Assembly (NCBI GenBank): GCA_965220465.1
Contig: CBDCPZ010000023.1
Coordinates: forward strand, 682,001-746,000
Source: JAHDHW01 sp965220465
Lineage (GTDB): Bacteria; Bacteroidota; Bacteroidia; Chitinophagales; Saprospiraceae
DNA length: 64,000 nt
Reading direction: 5' to 3'
Numbering within the stretch: position 1 is the stretch's first letter; the number at the start of each line of letters is the position of its first letter. This document shows positions 25,578 to 34,380 of this stretch, one piece after another. The position numbers and the translations under genes are program-made. The notes under the pieces are model-generated. The model was given only the letters and a program-made list of their open reading frames with translations, was not told the DNA's origin and searched no databases.

Positions 25578-28184
25578 ATGAGAATAAGACATGAAAATAG
25601 CACATCTCTCCCTTCTAGTAAAATTAAAAATTTTATTCAGAAGAAAAGCCCGTTGACACTTTGGCTAATAGGCCTGCTTAGTATTGGTGCAATTGTGTTT
25701 CTTTTTTTCGCAACGCTGGGTTATGGTGCTTATTTAAAAAAAATCGGCCATACCACCTATTTTAATAATACTTTGCTTGAAATATCAAACCTTGATTTTT
25801 CCTTTATAAAAAATTACGCACAAGGTAGTACCAATGGAATTGATGATATTCACATCGACATTAAGTTTAAACACTTACTGCGAATAGAATACCTTAGAGA
25901 ACAGGCTTTGAAAGGAAAGTATATTGATAAGTCAATAAAAAAAGAAGAATTCCCGTGCGACTTAACTTTTCAAGGGAAAACTCATCGGGTTAAAATCGCG
26001 CTTACCGGGTTGACGACCGAACATTTGGTTGACCCTAATAAATGGTCTTTCGAAGTCAAAGTTAGGGGGGATGATACGGTGAATGGAATGAAACGTTTTG
26101 GTTTGTTAATTCCAAAGTCTAGAGGTTATATGGCTGATTGGCTTGGATTTGAGCTAATGAAAGACCGAGGACTAATAGGACTGCGGGTTGATTTCGTGAA
26201 TGTTTCATTTAATGGAAAATCGAATGGGATTTTTTATATGGAAGAACGGTTCGACAAACACTTACTTGAAAATAATCGATTAAGAGAGAGTATTATTTTC
26301 AAACTGGATGGAGAACTTTCGGCTTATAAAGAAGCAAAATTAATGGCCGATCCGGCAACCAGAGAGCAACTACTGTTGCTCAAAAGGATGTGGCAGGATG
26401 TAATGGCTGGCAATTTACCAGCAGAACAATTTTTCGATCAGGATAAAATGGCAAAACTTTTTGTTATTACTGACCTGTTGAACAACAAACATCCTTTGTA
26501 TCCCGGAAATTTACGATTTTATTTTAATCCAGTCACAGGGCTAGTTGAGCCGATTGCTAGAGAATTTGGAAGTATCCATAAATATGATCGTAGCACATTA
26601 TCCATGTTTTTGGAAAAGCCAAAGGAACAAAATTATCGTCATAGCAAACTAAGGGCGGATAAAACTTTGCAAATTATTTATGATAATCAGGAATTTAAAC
26701 GAAATTATGTGAAAGAAGCAGAGATTCTTTCAAACCCTGAATTTCTGGATTCCTTGTTTATCGGCAAAAGTGCTAAAATCAATACTTTACTTACTAAAGT
26801 TTACCTAACCTGGCCATTCTACGATATTCCATCAGAGAAAATCTATGAAAATCAGGAATACATTCGAAATACCCTTTTTCCTGCTGTTGATGAAGTTGTA
26901 GCGTATTACAGCAAAAAAGAAGGTGACTTTATTAATTTGCACGTAAGAAACCAACAATATCTCCCTGTTGAAGTTTCATTTGTGAGCTGGAGAGATTCTA
27001 TATTTTTCTATCCGATCGACCCATTGATTATTGATTCCAAAGAAACAGAACTAAAAAGCAAAGTGGATCTTTATAAATTTAAAATTCCTTCAGATGTAAT
27101 CTGGACGGATTCTTTTATTACTGAGTTAGAGATAAATTATGGCTTATTTGGTTCTCTAAAAAATAAAAAAACTTCTTTGGTTTATCCATGGGCTTATGAA
27201 AATCGTGTTGATAATGTAGGAAACCCCGTTGCAAAAACAGCCAATTACAAGGATTTTGATTTTATAATAGAAAATACTGCAAATAATACCATTACAATTC
27301 CTGCAGGAAAATGGACTATATCAAAAGAATTGGTAATTCCAAAGCACAAGCGTTTCCAGATTAATGCAGGTGCAAATATCGATTTGATTAACTCAGCCAG
27401 AATCATTTCTAATTCGACTTTATTTTGTATGGGCGAAGAAGATAATCCGATTACCATTACTTCATCAGATACAACAAGCAGAGGAATTATGGTCGTCAAG
27501 GCAGATGAAAGATCCAGTCTTTCGTATACTAATTTTAGCTTATTGTCTAATCCAACAGAAAATGGTTGGTCATTGCCGGGGGCCGTGACCTTTTTTGAAT
27601 CATCTGTTGACATAAGTTATTGTTCTTTTGTGGATAATAAAATTGGGGATGATTTTTTAAATATAGTTCGGTCAGATTTTGATATGGATAACGCCTTATT
27701 TAAAAACATCAACTCTGATGCTTTTGATTGTGATTTCTGTACCGGAACAATTTCGAATTCTGTATTTATTAATATTGGAAACGATGGAATTGACATTTCA
27801 GGAACAAAAATAAAAATACAGCAAGTTTCCATGGATAAGGTCGGAGACAAAGGATTAAGCGCCGGTGAAGATAGTGAAATGGAAGTTAATCTGGTTGATA
27901 TCAGTAATGCAGAAATAGGGATTACCAGCAAAGATCAATCTACTGTCACATTTTCGGATGTTACCCTTAAAAATTGTAGAATCGGAGTAACCTTATTTCA
28001 GAAAAAATCTGAATTTGGTCCTGCTTTTGTAACCGGCCATGAGATTAAGGTTGAGAATTCAGAAATCCCTTATTTAATTGAACAAAATTGTAGTTTAACC
28101 TTGGATGGAGAATTGATTCCTGCCAACAAAGACAACGTCAAAAAAATACTCTATGGAGCAGAATTTGGAAAAAGCAGTAAATAA
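25578..28184 (+). CDS. CotH-like kinase fold protein fused to a beta-helix, membrane-anchored
   Basis: An 868-residue protein; I take the ATG at 25578 rather than the TTG six bases upstream. One N-terminal helix (about 27-49, LTLWLIGLLSIGAIVFLFFA) anchors it. Residues about 95-440 match the CotH family (KIALTGLTTEHLVDPNKWS, SFEVKVRGDD, VNVSFNGKSNGIFYMEERFD, ITDLLNNKHPLYPGNLRFYF), the atypical kinases known from spore-coat CotH. The active-site segment usually reading EPIGFDG reads EPIAREFGS near 325, so the expected Asp may be missing. Residues about 555-840 are a right-handed beta-helix (repeated 'N-x-x-F-x-N-I/NIGNDGIDISG' turns), a fold common in polysaccharide-binding or lyase proteins. 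Its 3' end overlaps the VTC gene by 32 bases. Confidence 0.8.
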   Translation: MRIRHENSTSLPSSKIKNFIQKKSPLTLWLIGLLSIGAIVFLFFATLGYGAYLKKIGHTTYFNNTLLEISNLDFSFIKNYAQGSTNGIDDIHIDIKFKHLLRIEYLREQALKGKYIDKSIKKEEFPCDLTFQGKTHRVKIALTGLTTEHLVDPNKWSFEVKVRGDDTVNGMKRFGLLIPKSRGYMADWLGFELMKDRGLIGLRVDFVNVSFNGKSNGIFYMEERFDKHLLENNRLRESIIFKLDGELSAYKEAKLMADPATREQLLLLKRMWQDVMAGNLPAEQFFDQDKMAKLFVITDLLNNKHPLYPGNLRFYFNPVTGLVEPIAREFGSIHKYDRSTLSMFLEKPKEQNYRHSKLRADKTLQIIYDNQEFKRNYVKEAEILSNPEFLDSLFIGKSAKINTLLTKVYLTWPFYDIPSEKIYENQEYIRNTLFPAVDEVVAYYSKKEGDFINLHVRNQQYLPVEVSFVSWRDSIFFYPIDPLIIDSKETELKSKVDLYKFKIPSDVIWTDSFITELEINYGLFGSLKNKKTSLVYPWAYENRVDNVGNPVAKTANYKDFDFIIENTANNTITIPAGKWTISKELVIPKHKRFQINAGANIDLINSARIISNSTLFCMGEEDNPITITSSDTTSRGIMVVKADERSSLSYTNFSLLSNPTENGWSLPGAVTFFESSVDISYCSFVDNKIGDDFLNIVRSDFDMDNALFKNINSDAFDCDFCTGTISNSVFINIGNDGIDISGTKIKIQQVSMDKVGDKGLSAGEDSEMEVNLVDISNAEIGITSKDQSTVTFSDVTLKNCRIGVTLFQKKSEFGPAFVTGHEIKVENSEIPYLIEQNCSLTLDGELIPANKDNVKKILYGAEFGKSSK

Positions 28185-28863
28185 ACCACTAATATACAGA
28201 AAGGAACGAAAATTTGTTGTTTCAGGAAATTCAATAACTGCGGTCGAGTTTTTTGTGAAGTCTCATCCTGCTATGTTTTTCCAACCTTTTCCACCGAGAT
28301 TTGTCAACAATGTTTATTTTGATTCCCGAGATTTTCATAATTATGGTGACAATGTAGTTGGGTCCGCGAATCGGCTAAAATTTCGAATTCGCTGGTATGG
28401 AGAACAATTTGGGCACATTGAAAAACCAGTGTTGGAAATAAAAATAAAGAAAGGTCTTGCCGGTGCAAAAAGACATTATCCGATGGCTCCTTTTACTTTT
28501 GAACCAGGGTTTTCGAACAAATATTTGAATGATTGGATTGAGCGATCTAAATTGCCGAATGAAATTCGGGAATTACTAAAATATCAAACCCCTGCCCTTC
28601 TTAATCAATATCATAGAAAATATTACCTTTCAGGTGATCGAATTTTCAGGCTTACACTGGATCATAAACTCCAGTATATTAAAATTGGCAGGCACCAAAA
28701 TTCTTTTTTAAATCGAGTAAATAACAATAGGGATGTTATTGTTGAATTAAAATACGATGTGGAATATGATGAAGAAGCAAATAAGATAACGGCGAGTTTC
28801 CCGTTTCGACTTAGTAAAAATTCCAAATATGTTAACGGAATGGATGAATTGGATGTTTACTAA
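28153..28863 (+). CDS. VTC-domain protein (polyphosphate polymerase fold)
   Basis: A 236-residue protein that consists almost entirely of a VTC domain, the triphosphate-tunnel fold whose yeast member Vtc4 makes polyphosphate from ATP. Typical tunnel residues are visible: YRKERKFVVSG, NNVYFDSRDFHNYGDNVVG, RLKFRIRWYG with alternating basic side chains, VLEIKIKKGLAGAKRH, FRLTLDHKLQYIKI and VIVELKYDVEYDEEANK with the Glu metal ligand. It has no SPX domain and no membrane segment, as usual in bacteria. It overlaps the CotH-like gene by 32 bases and follows DUF4956, so the three form one module. Polyphosphate synthesis is the family expectation; another nucleotide-linked reaction cannot be excluded. 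Confidence 0.84.
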   Translation: MEQNLEKAVNKPLIYRKERKFVVSGNSITAVEFFVKSHPAMFFQPFPPRFVNNVYFDSRDFHNYGDNVVGSANRLKFRIRWYGEQFGHIEKPVLEIKIKKGLAGAKRHYPMAPFTFEPGFSNKYLNDWIERSKLPNEIRELLKYQTPALLNQYHRKYYLSGDRIFRLTLDHKLQYIKIGRHQNSFLNRVNNNRDVIVELKYDVEYDEEANKITASFPFRLSKNSKYVNGMDELDVY

Positions 28864-29299
28864 CTAAAGTAATTTAGTTATTGATTCTGAAGCAGTTAAA
28901 GGTATCATAAACGTACATATACTATTTTTTGATAATGGTAACCTTCTCTTAAAATAGTTTGCTTTATGCTTTTTTATTACTAAATTTGAAAAATAAATAT
29001 ACTTTACAAAACCGATTTTTCCCTAAAACTGGAAACGAAAACCCATAAAAGTATTCTTTTAACTTATTAAAAGTCTACTTTTTAAACCTTTGTATAGTTT
29101 GTAACGTAAATACATTAAAATTTTAAGAACACACTGCCACTTTAACCAGCTTTAAACAAATCGTGAGAAAACTCTAATTCAAAGCCGATTTATGTCGCTT
29201 TGAATAACTATTTAAATTGAATTAGAAGAACCAAAAAAAGACTGAACTTTTGTGATGATTATACATCCCTTGAGTTTGCAGAGACAATAATAGTTTATA
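28864..29299. other. Non-coding gap before the tyrosine autokinase gene
   Basis: About 435 AT-rich bases. I see no gene, hairpin or repeat in it. It separates the DUF4956-CotH-VTC module from the autokinase and probably holds its promoter, though no good TAnnTTTG box is present. Confidence 0.35.
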
Positions 29300-31864
29300 A
29301 TGGAGACCACACAAACCACAAGTTCGAATTCATTTTTAGAAGTCAACTTAAAAATCATAATTAAAAAGATTTTTAAGCGCAAATGGTTTTTTGCAATTAG
29401 CGTATTCCTATGTTGTACTATAGCATACCTATATCTCAAAACCCTAACTTCAACCTATGAAGTAAGTGCTACTTTGCTAATAGATCAACAAGGAAAAAAC
29501 AGTCTCCTTGGAGACAGTAAATACATTGATGGAAATGTCGCTTTAATAGATCAGGAAAAAAACCTCTTTAATGAAAAAGGAATATTAAAATCTTATTCCT
29601 TAATAAAGCAGACCGTTGAAGATTTGGATTTTGGGATAAGCTATTTTTCCGGGACCTGGTATAGAAAATCAGAAAGCTTTGGATACTTTCCATTTGAAGT
29701 AGAGTTGATCGACTCTACTTCACAGATGTATGGTGTTTTATTTCAAGTGGAAATGATATCAGATAACAAGTTCAAATTTATTGCGGAAACTAAAAAGTTT
29801 GACGTATCCAATCCAGCCAACAACACGATACGTGAAGTGGAGAAAAATTTTGAGTTTTCAGATACCTATTCGTTTGGAGAAGAGATAAGACATAATTATT
29901 TCAACTTTATTTTAAAGAAACCAGATTACCCTGTAAAGCTCAGCGATTTTGAAGAGCAGGGTTTGTATTTTAAACTCAATTCGGTTGAAGGTTTAACCAA
30001 ATCATTTATGGGAAGGCTTTCCGTTGATCAAACGGATATATTGGGAAGCATAATAAGGTTAAAAACTACCGGAAAAGTAGTTGCTAAAGAAAAGCTTTTT
30101 CTTTCCAAATTGATGGAAAACTATATTGAAAGCAAAGCGATTGAAAGAGAGAAAATAGCATCTAAAAAAGAAGACTTTCTACTTGAACAACTAGAAGGCA
30201 TTTCTGATTCTTTAGCTAAAGCAGAAAGAAAACTTGAGTTTTTTAAAAAAGGAGCTAATGCTGTAAAATTACAACAATCTGCAACCTACGCTTTAGAACA
30301 ATTGCAAAACTTAGAATCTAATAAAGGCCAAATCGAATTGAATATCAAATATTACAATTCAGTGCTTCAATATATTAGTGATAGCAGCGGAATAGAAAAG
30401 ATTATTGCTCCATCCGTAGTGGGGATTGATGATCCTTTGCTCAATGAAAACCTACTTGAGCTCAAGCGGTTAAATTCAGAAAAAATTCGGCTTAAATTCT
30501 TTAAAGGAAGAATGAGTTATGATTTGGAGGTATTAGAGCAGCAAATTGCAAATACTACGATGGCTTTAAAGGAAAATTTAAAGAATTTGATCCAGGCTTC
30601 ACAATTTGCTCTTAGTGATAAAACAAATCAGATAACTTCATTGGAAGGAACCATAAATCAATTGCCTACGAATGAAAAACTTTTACTCAATTACGAAAGG
30701 AAAAGTGCTCGGTTCGAAAACTTCTACAATTATTTGAGTCAGGAGCTTGCCAAAACCGGTATCGCAAAAGCGGAAACAATTTTGGATACTAAAGTTTTAG
30801 ATGAACCGAGGTTGAAAGGCAAAGGACCAATAGCTCCTCAGAAAAAGTTGATAATGGCTTTAGGTTTTATGGTTGGTTCCATTATTCCGTTTTTATGGAT
30901 TGTATTTTTTGATCCGTATGATGGAGAAATTAATGATGCTGAACAAATAGAAGCATTCACCAAAATTCCTGTTGCTGCCAGCATTGCTCATTTTAATTCT
31001 AAACCTAAAAAATTCGAATCTGCTTCTGCCAATTGGCAAGTCGAAGAATCTTTTAGAGATCTTTGTGCAAACTTACAAATAAGTTTACCTGATCCGGCAA
31101 ATAATATTATCGGAGTTACCTCTACCGTACCAGGAGAGGGAAAGACCTTTTGTGCAATTAATCTTGGTGTTAACCTTGCTGCACAAGGCAAAAATACTTT
31201 ATTAATTGAGTCAGATATTCGTAATCCTAATATCCTCAGAGATATGATGGATAAAAAAGACGGCAAACTAAAGCTAAGGGATATAAAGAAGAATTCCCTT
31301 CCAAATCCAAATGGCATAAGAAAATCAAAGGTAAATAAAGAACAAACCGACAATGAAAAAAATAATAACGGGCCTTCCTTTGAATTCGAAATGAATTCCA
31401 GTAAAAAGAAAGGATTATTACATTATTTGAAGGGTAATATTAATTTAGAGTCTGTTGATGACATTATCCATCCTTATGAAGGAAGGCCAAATTTATTCTA
31501 TATTCCAGCCCAACAAGTAGGAGATGAAAATCCTCACCTTTTGTTATCTGATGATAGAATGGGGCAATTGATAAATGACCTGAAAAACAAGTTTGATTAC
31601 ATTGTCATTGACTCTCCTCCAGTAGGATTGGTATCAGATTATCTTTTAATATCCAGATTTATAAAAATTAATCTATTTGTGGTTCGACGAAATGTGTCTA
31701 AGTTTTCTTATTTAAAAAATATTGAAAAAGTCATGAAAAAAGGAAGAATGAAAAATGTTTTCCTGATTTTCAATGATGTGCTTGGAAGTTCCTTTAAATA
31801 TGGATATGCGTCTAAATATCAATATGGAAAAATTGTTAAAAAAGATGGCCAATCAAAAAAATAA
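29300..31864 (+). CDS. wzc: Wzc-type polysaccharide co-polymerase and tyrosine autokinase
   Basis: An 854-residue inner-membrane protein. Parts: Wzz-type N-terminus with a membrane helix (about 27-46), a long periplasmic region with coiled coil (about 265-470), a second membrane helix (about 520-540, MALGFMVGSIIPFLWIVFF), then the cytoplasmic BY-kinase. Walker A is STVPGEGKT (about 611-618), Walker B YIVIDSPPVG (about 765-775). The Walker A' motif reads LLIESDIRNPN (about 634), with Glu in place of the usual first Asp. A Lys/Asn-rich insert of about 50 residues follows (about 652-702). The C-terminal tyrosine cluster is short (KYGYASKYQYG, about 833-843). It controls chain length and export with the Wza-type exporter, and cycles through autophosphorylation. 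Confidence 0.9.
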   Translation: METTQTTSSNSFLEVNLKIIIKKIFKRKWFFAISVFLCCTIAYLYLKTLTSTYEVSATLLIDQQGKNSLLGDSKYIDGNVALIDQEKNLFNEKGILKSYSLIKQTVEDLDFGISYFSGTWYRKSESFGYFPFEVELIDSTSQMYGVLFQVEMISDNKFKFIAETKKFDVSNPANNTIREVEKNFEFSDTYSFGEEIRHNYFNFILKKPDYPVKLSDFEEQGLYFKLNSVEGLTKSFMGRLSVDQTDILGSIIRLKTTGKVVAKEKLFLSKLMENYIESKAIEREKIASKKEDFLLEQLEGISDSLAKAERKLEFFKKGANAVKLQQSATYALEQLQNLESNKGQIELNIKYYNSVLQYISDSSGIEKIIAPSVVGIDDPLLNENLLELKRLNSEKIRLKFFKGRMSYDLEVLEQQIANTTMALKENLKNLIQASQFALSDKTNQITSLEGTINQLPTNEKLLLNYERKSARFENFYNYLSQELAKTGIAKAETILDTKVLDEPRLKGKGPIAPQKKLIMALGFMVGSIIPFLWIVFFDPYDGEINDAEQIEAFTKIPVAASIAHFNSKPKKFESASANWQVEESFRDLCANLQISLPDPANNIIGVTSTVPGEGKTFCAINLGVNLAAQGKNTLLIESDIRNPNILRDMMDKKDGKLKLRDIKKNSLPNPNGIRKSKVNKEQTDNEKNNNGPSFEFEMNSSKKKGLLHYLKGNINLESVDDIIHPYEGRPNLFYIPAQQVGDENPHLLLSDDRMGQLINDLKNKFDYIVIDSPPVGLVSDYLLISRFIKINLFVVRRNVSKFSYLKNIEKVMKKGRMKNVFLIFNDVLGSSFKYGYASKYQYGKIVKKDGQSKK

Positions 31865-32042
31865 TCCTTCCCTTTCTAACCTGAATTCAAAAAAAAATGA
31901 TTGAAGTAAGAATGGTTCTATAATTGTTTTATAAACCTATAGATATTGTAATTTACCTGAAGCTGAATGTACTTGCTTTTTTAAAACAATTTTATAATCA
32001 CATATTTTATTTTCAATAGAAACCGAGCCCTGAGCAATAAAA

Positions 32043-33059
32043 ATGAAAAAAGTCCTGATTGATATTTACCATCTCCCGCAATTCAATTTTTTCAAAAACG
32101 CGATTCTAACTTTTGACCCTGAAGAAGTTGATGTTTACTGCGTAAATAGAGGAAAACTGTTGAACGTTATTCAACACGAACTACCCAACTATAACATCAC
32201 TTGTATCGGTGATTATAAACACAACAAAGGAATGTATTCTATGATTTTTAAAATCATCATTCCTCGTATATTAAGACTGTACAAGGAAATTAACTCCAGC
32301 AAATACAAATTTATATTAACCGCAAATTACCAGGCAAATTTTATTGGAAAATTAAAAGGTATCCCTAATGTCGCTTTTAATGATGATCCCCGAAAATTTG
32401 TCTTTCCATTTCTGAAGTTTTCTGCTGATGAAGTTTATTTGCCACCATTTGGTTCGCATTATAAAGGCGTAAAATTTTTCAATGCCTTGAAAGAATGGTC
32501 GTATTTATCTCCAAAATATTTTACACCAGATGTTTCTGCCTTGAAAGCTTACAACTTGACTCCAAAAAAATATATTTTCATTCGGGAAGTATCAACAAAA
32601 ACCTCAAACTACCTGGACCAGGACAAAGATATTATACTATCAATTGCGGATAAATTTCCAAATGATTGGCAAGTTGTCCTTTCACTGGAAAATAAAGAAA
32701 GCACAACTCTTTATCCAAAAAATTGGATTATTCTTAAAGAACCTGTAACAAATATTCACTCTTTGATGTATTATAGTACTGTGGTTGTTTCTTCAGGAGA
32801 TAGCATGGCAAGAGAGGGAGCAATGTTGGGCGTTCCATCGATTTACGCAGGAATTCGTGACATGCCAGCAAATGAGATTTTGATCAAAAAAGACATGTTG
32901 CTAAAAATAAATCAAGAGGAAATTGTCTCAGTAATTTCTGAAATCATCGCAGGAGAAAGAGTTTTTGAAGAACAGGACGAGTTTAGAAAAAAACTATTCA
33001 ATGAATGGGACGATATAACAAAGCTAATATTAAATAAATCAGAACAACCTTTAAATTAA
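32043..33059 (+). CDS. DUF354-family glycosyltransferase-like protein
   Basis: A 338-residue protein of the DUF354 family, a GT-B-like fold related to UDP-GlcNAc 2-epimerases and MurG-type transferases. It begins MKKVLIDIYHLPQFNFFKNA and has the conserved middle NVAFNDDPRKFVFPFLKFSADEVYLP. The C-terminal nucleotide-sugar pocket contains VVVSSGDSMAREGAMLGVPSIY, where the Gly/Ser-rich loop and Glu are typical of GT-B donors. The family's reaction is not established. Seven bases separate its stop from the next start (sugar dehydrogenase), so they are co-transcribed. It probably makes or transfers a repeat-unit sugar. Confidence 0.78.
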   Translation: MKKVLIDIYHLPQFNFFKNAILTFDPEEVDVYCVNRGKLLNVIQHELPNYNITCIGDYKHNKGMYSMIFKIIIPRILRLYKEINSSKYKFILTANYQANFIGKLKGIPNVAFNDDPRKFVFPFLKFSADEVYLPPFGSHYKGVKFFNALKEWSYLSPKYFTPDVSALKAYNLTPKKYIFIREVSTKTSNYLDQDKDIILSIADKFPNDWQVVLSLENKESTTLYPKNWIILKEPVTNIHSLMYYSTVVVSSGDSMAREGAMLGVPSIYAGIRDMPANEILIKKDMLLKINQEEIVSVISEIIAGERVFEEQDEFRKKLFNEWDDITKLILNKSEQPLN

Positions 33060-33065
33060 TAACAA

Positions 33066-34370
33066 ATGGACATATCGATTTTCGGAATGGGTTATGTTGG
33101 ATGTGTTAGCTTAGCTTGCTTGGCACAAAATGGTCACACCGTAATTGGAGTTGATGTAATTCCTTCCAAAATTAACCTCATCAACCAAGGAAAACCTACA
33201 ATTATTGAAAAAGATATTGATGAGCTGATTGCTGAAAACTGGAAAAACAAAAAGATTTCAGCGACTCAGGATTTCAAAGCAGCTGTTTTGAAATCAAACA
33301 TTTCAATAATTTGCGTAGGAACACCTTCCAACGCTCAAGGTCATTTAAATTTGAATGCCATCTATGAGACTGCAAAACAAATTGGCTTGGCGCTTAAAGA
33401 AAAAAATAGTTTTCACGTAGTCGTGATTAGAAGTACTGTTCTTCCGGGTACCAATAAAAAAGTTGGAGAAATCGTAGAGCAGCATTCAGGAAAAAAACGA
33501 AATACAGCTTTCGCGGTAGTTTCAAATCCTGAGTTTCTGCGAGAAGGTTCTGCTGTCAAAGATTATTATAATCCACCGGTCACTGTCATTGGAACAGACA
33601 ACCCTGAAGCTTCTAAAATATTAGCTAAAATGTACAATGGCATTGATGCTCCTATTGAAGAAACTAATATTGAAATAGCTGAATTGATCAAATACGTCAA
33701 CAATTCGTTTCACGCTTTAAAGGTTTCTTTTGCCAATGAAGTTGGAAATATTTGTAAAAACTTAGGGATCGATTCTCATAAGTTGATGAAGCTGTTTTGT
33801 ATGGACGATCAATTGAATTTATCGCCTTACTATCTAAAGCCGGGATTCGCTTTTGGTGGGTCTTGCCTTCCTAAGGATTTGACTGCATTTAAGACTATGG
33901 CTCATGATTTTTACCTGGATAGCCCTGTTTTAAATTCAATTATGGATTCCAACGAACATCAAAAAAAGAAGGTTTTAAAAATGGTCCTTGGGAAAGGAGC
34001 TAAAAAAATCGGAATTCTTGGATTGAGTTTCAAAAAAGGAACCGATGATTTGCGTTACAGCCCGATTGTGGATCTCGCGGAAAATTTATTAGGAAAAGGA
34101 TATTCTCTTTCGATTTATGACAAAAATGTCAATATGTCAAAATTGACAGGAACCAATAAAATGTACATTGATCAGCATATTCCACATTTATCAGAGCTGA
34201 TATCTGATGATTTAGAAGATGTTGTAAACAAGTCGGATGTAATTATAATTTCACATAATGAACCTGAATTTCAATGCATTAACACCAGGTATCCTGATAA
34301 GCACTTCATCGATCTTGTTAAAATAAAAGAAGGGGTAAGTGCCGGAAATTATGAAGGTATTTGCTGGTAA
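33066..34370 (+). CDS. Nucleotide-sugar 6-dehydrogenase (UDP-Glc / GDP-Man type)
   Basis: A 434-residue NAD-dependent dehydrogenase that oxidises the C6 alcohol of a nucleotide sugar to a uronic acid. The N-terminal Rossmann motif is GMGYVGCVSLACLAQNG, then VIGVDVIPSKI. The middle domain has SNPEFLREGSAVKDY and the helix EIAELIKYVNNSFHALKVSFANE. The catalytic Cys is in FAFGGSCLPKDLTAF, near 264. The C-terminal domain holds GILGLSFKKGTDDLRYSP. The opening and FLREGSAVKDYYNPP resemble GDP-mannose dehydrogenase (AlgD) at least as much as Ugd, so the sugar is uncertain. A uronic acid in the polymer is expected, giving a charged polysaccharide. Confidence 0.88.
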   Translation: MDISIFGMGYVGCVSLACLAQNGHTVIGVDVIPSKINLINQGKPTIIEKDIDELIAENWKNKKISATQDFKAAVLKSNISIICVGTPSNAQGHLNLNAIYETAKQIGLALKEKNSFHVVVIRSTVLPGTNKKVGEIVEQHSGKKRNTAFAVVSNPEFLREGSAVKDYYNPPVTVIGTDNPEASKILAKMYNGIDAPIEETNIEIAELIKYVNNSFHALKVSFANEVGNICKNLGIDSHKLMKLFCMDDQLNLSPYYLKPGFAFGGSCLPKDLTAFKTMAHDFYLDSPVLNSIMDSNEHQKKKVLKMVLGKGAKKIGILGLSFKKGTDDLRYSPIVDLAENLLGKGYSLSIYDKNVNMSKLTGTNKMYIDQHIPHLSELISDDLEDVVNKSDVIIISHNEPEFQCINTRYPDKHFIDLVKIKEGVSAGNYEGICW

Positions 34371-34380
34371 ATCTGGATAA

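Noticed and set aside
27245..27931. Two minus-strand frames (104 and 122 codons) inside the CotH/beta-helix gene
   Set aside because: They lie opposite the repetitive beta-helix coding region, and the plus-strand protein is continuous and coherent, so these are shadows.
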